NCBI GenBank assembly: GCA_024698045.1
Contig: JAILRS010000035.1
Span: 1-46,006, forward strand
Source: Selenomonadaceae bacterium
GTDB lineage: Bacteria; Bacillota; Negativicutes; Selenomonadales; Selenomonadaceae
Reading direction: 5' to 3'
DNA: 46,006 nucleotides
The position numbers and the translations under genes are program-made. Below the pieces are notes generated by a model. It did not search any database, had not been told where the DNA came from, and saw only the letters and a program-made list of their open reading frames with translations. Of the stretch, positions 43,163-46,006 are shown in pieces. Every line of letters begins with the position of its first letter. Position 1 is the first letter of the stretch.

Positions 43163-44578
43163 TCATTTCTTGTTGATGATAGTTACAACGGTTTCAAGAT
43201 TCGGGCGGCAATCAAAATCGCGTTCAGCCGGCAATGAAATTTTCACGATAAATTTGTCATTGGGTTTATGTTGATTTTCGTTACCTTCGGGAAGTTTTGG
43301 CGGTTCTCCTTTGACAGGAGTTGCAGCGTCGGCAGGTTGTGCAGGATTTTCGCCGTTGACAGGTTGCGCAGGAGTTTCGCCGTCGGTAGGTTGTGCAGGA
43401 TTTTCACCGTCGGCAGGTTGTGCAGGATTTTCACCGTCGGCAGGTTGTGCGGGAGTTTCACCGTCGGCAGGTTGCGCAGGAGTTTCGCCGTTAACAGGTT
43501 GCGCAGGATTTTCGCCGTTAACAGGTTGCGCAGATGTTTCACCGTCGGCAGGAGTTTGCCCCAATAATCCGCCGATTGGGTTTTCTGTCGTAGGAATTTC
43601 GGGCAAATCAATCGGCTCATTTTCCTCTGAATTTTCTTCGGGCTGTTTTTCGTCCGGTTTGATTTTCTCCATTACCGTACCGATAATTTCCCTGCCTGCA
43701 ATCTTATACTTCGCCAATTTACCCAAAGAAATTTCGTTGAAAACATCTTCGGATACTTCCGCCTCAATCCAGAGATTGCGACTGTCGCCGATTCTAGAGA
43801 CGCTGTCACCTGCTGCAAGTTCTTGATCTATTTCGACGCCATAGTAAATCGTGCCGCTAATCGGAGCGATAACATCGGTTTCGCGCGATTCCTGTAATGC
43901 AACATTCAAAGATAATTCGGCTTGTTTGATTGCCTGTTCTGCACCTGCCAAAACTTCGGGGGGTGTCGGTCTGAATTCGTCTACATATTCGGTATAATAT
44001 TCGATTCTGTCGGGCGTACCTGCACTGCCGCCACCACCGCCGCCGCTCGCCAAAGCGTTTTCGTATGCACGTTGTGCCGCATCTCTTTCCACCGCACTGA
44101 CCGCACCCATCTCAAATAAATCCGCCATACGTTTTGCGCGTTCTTCCAATTTCGCCAAATTGCCCGAAGATCCGCCGCCCGAGGTTGCGGGCGTACCGGG
44201 GATTACTCTTTGTCGCTGTACTGGCACACTTACCATTTGCCCCTCTTGCAGTCGCGCGTAATTGTCTTTTGCCAACTGTACTGTATTTTCCAACTGCTGA
44301 ATTTCTTCGTCGGTTATATTGACTTCAAGTTTGGCAATTACATCGCCTGCCTCGACTTGTGCGCCGTCCTCGAATGTCAATTCTTTTACTTTGCCGTTCG
44401 CCAATACGCGCACCGATACCATAGTCCCGACTACTTTGGCATTGTCCAGTTGAATTGTATCGGTCTTGTGCCAGTATTTAAATTCGGCGTAACCAATGAT
44501 AAATGCCAGCAGGATTATCCCGACCAGCGAATAGCGGATTATCTTTGTGATTTTCGCCGTGATATCAATTTGTTGCAT
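43163..44578 (-). CDS. HlyD/membrane-fusion-type adaptor with 9-residue repeats
   Basis: The 471-residue protein has one N-terminal membrane segment (LVGIILLAFIIGYAEF), then a biotinyl-lipoyl-like domain (VSVRVLANGKVKELTFEDGAQVEAGDVIAKLE). An alpha-hairpin region of about residues 85-215 follows, then a second lipoyl half (ESRETDVIAPISGTIYYGVEID) and a barrel domain (EAEVSEDVFNEISLG). A linker of about eight units like DGETPAQPA follows (43325-43545) before a C-terminal strand region. It is probably the periplasmic adaptor of an efflux or export system, but no inner-membrane pump gene is adjacent. GGAGAT precedes the ATG. Confidence 0.75.
   Translation of the reverse strand: MQQIDITAKITKIIRYSLVGIILLAFIIGYAEFKYWHKTDTIQLDNAKVVGTMVSVRVLANGKVKELTFEDGAQVEAGDVIAKLEVNITDEEIQQLENTVQLAKDNYARLQEGQMVSVPVQRQRVIPGTPATSGGGSSGNLAKLEERAKRMADLFEMGAVSAVERDAAQRAYENALASGGGGGGSAGTPDRIEYYTEYVDEFRPTPPEVLAGAEQAIKQAELSLNVALQESRETDVIAPISGTIYYGVEIDQELAAGDSVSRIGDSRNLWIEAEVSEDVFNEISLGKLAKYKIAGREIIGTVMEKIKPDEKQPEENSEENEPIDLPEIPTTENPIGGLLGQTPADGETSAQPVNGENPAQPVNGETPAQPADGETPAQPADGENPAQPADGENPAQPTDGETPAQPVNGENPAQPADAATPVKGEPPKLPEGNENQHKPNDKFIVKISLPAERDFDCRPNLETVVTIINKK
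43325..43545 (-). repeat. 27-base coding tandem repeat in the HlyD-like gene
   Basis: About eight units encode variants of DGETPAQPA (Asp/Asn first, Thr/Asn at position 4, Ala/Val at position 9), an acidic proline-rich linker. Confidence 0.75.
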
Positions 44579-45018
44579 TCAATTATCTCCATGTTAATTT
44601 ATTAGCATTCGTAACGAAGCAATTTGACTTTGAACACTTTCGGTAACGACTGAAAGTACCGCCGCCGGCAACGTGACGTTGCATCCTGCTGTCGCGCCAA
44701 ATCTTTCGACAATCTCAGTCAATTGCCGCGCTTGTAACAATTACAAAGTTGACCTTGAAAACTTTTGGTAACCGTCTGAAAGTACCGCCGCCGGCAACGT
44801 GACGTTGCATCCTGCTGTCGCGACAAATCTTTCGACAATCTCAGTCAATTGCCGCGCTTGTAACAATTACAAAGTTGACCTTGAAGACTTTTGGTAACTG
44901 ACTGAAAGTGCATCGCCGCGTTATTTTACAACACTATAAGATTTTTTTCCATACTTCGGTTAATCAATTCATCATCACGATAATTATTTGTTACAATCAC
45001 GCAAGGAGGCGATTCATT
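44579..45018. other. 440-base non-coding gap with tandem repeat, between divergent genes
   Basis: No credible reading frame crosses it; every frame through the repeat unit has stops. It contains the 125/126-base tandem repeat (described separately), the hypF ribosome site AAGGAGGCG at 45003-45011, and TTGTTACAAT at 44988-44997, a possible -10 (TACAAT) for hypF. Confidence 0.8.
44626..44909. repeat. 125/126-base tandem repeat, two full copies plus partial third
   Basis: Copy 1 starts at 44626, copy 2 at 44751, and the partial third at 44877 ends near 44909. After the first ~30 bases, copies 1 and 2 are almost identical (one mismatch seen, at CGCGC/ACAAAT). Each full unit holds the perfect palindrome GCAACGTGACGTTGC (44668-44682 and 44794-44808) and an inverted repeat TTGTAA-CAA-TTACAA near its end. 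Confidence 0.9.
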
Positions 45019-46006
45019 TTGTTAAACATAAAAGTTTTCGGTATTGTTCAAGGTGTCGGCTTTCGTCCGTTCGTCAGCCGCATCGCCAATCTCAATAATA
45101 TTTTCGGTACCGTTGCAAATAAAGGTTCGTACGTTGAGATTTTTGCGCAGGGTACCGATAACGACTTAGAAAAATTTCTGGAGTCTTTGCGCAGTGATGC
45201 TCCCGAACGTTCGGCAATTTTGAATGTGACCGTAGAAAATTTACCCGATGAAAATTTTACCGACTTCAAAATAATCGACAGCATACACGAACGCGGCGAT
45301 ATTTTCGTTTCGCCCGATATAGCCGTCTGCGAAAAATGTTCCGCCGAACTTTTCGACCCCAATAACCGCCGTTATCTGCACCCATTTATTAATTGTACCG
45401 CTTGCGGTCCCAGATTGACGATTCTGCGCAATATGCCCTACGATCGCGAACGAACCGCAATGAATGAATTTCCCATGTGCGCCGATTGTTCTGCCGAATA
45501 TTTTAATCGCGACAGTAGACGCTACGACGCTCAACCTATTTGCTGTAATGATTGCGGTCCCGATGTTTATCTGCTCAATTCAAATCTGAAAGGTCACGAT
45601 GCAATTAAACATGTACGAAAAATTTTGGCGCAGGGCGGTATCGTTGCCGTCAAAGGTATCGGCGGCTTCCATCTGGCTTGCGATGCTCGTAATTTCAATG
45701 CCGTTGAACGTCTGCGCAAGAGTAAGACCAGACCGGCAAAACCTTTCGCGATTATGTTCGCCGATATTGATGCCGTCAAGCGCGAATGTATTTTATCTGC
45801 CGAACAGAAAAAAATTTTAGACAGTCCGCAAAAGCCGATTGTATTGCTTGAAAAAATTTCGGGCGGTTCGATTGCCGAAAATGTTGCGCCCGATATTAAT
45901 CGTCTCGGTGCAATGTTACCTTATACTCCGTTGCATTTGCTAATCTTCAATTTCCCCGACGACATCAAAAATTTTCCCGATGCTCTTGTCATGACCAGCG
46001 GCAATC
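45019..46006 (+). CDS. hypF: [NiFe] hydrogenase maturation carbamoyltransferase HypF, 3' end outside window
   Basis: The frame from TTG 45019 is open to the right edge (329 residues visible, about 750 in the family). It starts with an acylphosphatase domain (FGIVQGVGFRPFV, Arg16; Asn34 in VANKG). The zinc-finger pairs are Cys104/107, Cys126/129, Cys154/157 and Cys176/179, followed by a YrdC-like domain (IAVKGIGGFHLACDA, KPFAIMF) ending at ALVMTSGN. HypF makes the cyano ligands of the NiFe active site from carbamoyl phosphate. AAGGAGGCG precedes the TTG. Its presence implies a NiFe hydrogenase encoded elsewhere. Confidence 0.95.
   Translation, partial: MLNIKVFGIVQGVGFRPFVSRIANLNNIFGTVANKGSYVEIFAQGTDNDLEKFLESLRSDAPERSAILNVTVENLPDENFTDFKIIDSIHERGDIFVSPDIAVCEKCSAELFDPNNRRYLHPFINCTACGPRLTILRNMPYDRERTAMNEFPMCADCSAEYFNRDSRRYDAQPICCNDCGPDVYLLNSNLKGHDAIKHVRKILAQGGIVAVKGIGGFHLACDARNFNAVERLRKSKTRPAKPFAIMFADIDAVKRECILSAEQKKILDSPQKPIVLLEKISGGSIAENVAPDINRLGAMLPYTPLHLLIFNFPDDIKNFPDALVMTSGN

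Noticed and set aside
43311..43826. Plus-strand frame of SAGCAGFSP-type repeats
   Set aside because: Antisense of the repeat linker in the HlyD-like gene.

Overview
The window looks like a chromosome segment of an anaerobic Firmicutes-type bacterium. My best guess is a diderm Negativicutes relative, but that is inference. Supporting points are the cdaA-cdaR pair, the rbfA-nrnA-truB cluster, SEC-C methionine aminopeptidase, short-form HisG, many TTG starts behind strong AGGAGG-like ribosome sites, MqnE-type (futalosine menaquinone) enzymes, HypF hydrogenase maturation, and an HlyD-type adaptor. No rRNA, tRNA, CRISPR array, insertion sequence or prophage was seen.

Layout. 1-4138: a tightly overlapping plus-strand group: TPR protein (5' end outside the window), DegT/DnrJ/EryC1 aminotransferase, SAM methyltransferase, and the motif X/I part of a restriction-type DNA methyltransferase. 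4127-4921: a convergent metallo-beta-lactamase-fold hydrolase. 5014-9864: a promoter-plus-palindrome control region driving two genes, an Eco57I-like DNA methyltransferase and a GIY-YIG/DEAH helicase. This restriction-like module is the most interesting system here. The 42-base leaders of its two genes are nearly identical, which looks like a rearrangement scar. 9997-16526: housekeeping genes (galM-like, sucC, cdaA, cdaR, an orphan glucitol-type PTS EIIA, hisG, ugd). 16754-17650: two unrecognised small paralogous proteins. 17712-20571: TetR regulator, GT41/O-GlcNAc-transferase-like enzyme and a methyltransferase-like protein in one operon. 20681-23911: two proteins with long repeats, a PRC-barrel protein with (Glu-Pro)25 and a membrane/TPR protein with 21 copies of a 13-residue unit. 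24004-26623: queC, a glutaredoxin-like protein, map and a MetH-activation-domain protein. 26918-30793: small protein, RlmD/RumA-type RNA methyltransferase, GIY-YIG-like protein, DUF1810 protein, lipoprotein and proline-rich exported protein. 31010-35465: truB, nrnA, rbfA and two tandem MqnE-like radical SAM genes. 35627-41137: pcrA, ligA, an exported protein and a TPR protein. 41205-44578: DedA, TrpB and an HlyD-like adaptor. 44579-45018: non-coding, with a 125/126-base tandem repeat. 45019-end: hypF, cut by the window edge.

How the genes work together. Most of the window is ordinary metabolism and maintenance, with short operons recognisable from ATGA/TTGA overlaps. Several pathway genes stand alone without their usual partners (sucC without sucD, trpB without trpA, hisG without hisZ, EIIA without EIIB/EIIC, cdaA-cdaR without glmM). 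The accessory content is concentrated in 2.4-9.9 kb, 16.7-23.9 kb, 28.7-30.8 kb and 44.6-44.9 kb. All family names come from recognising motifs by eye; no database search was run. Start codons were chosen from ribosome-site spacing and family N-termini.
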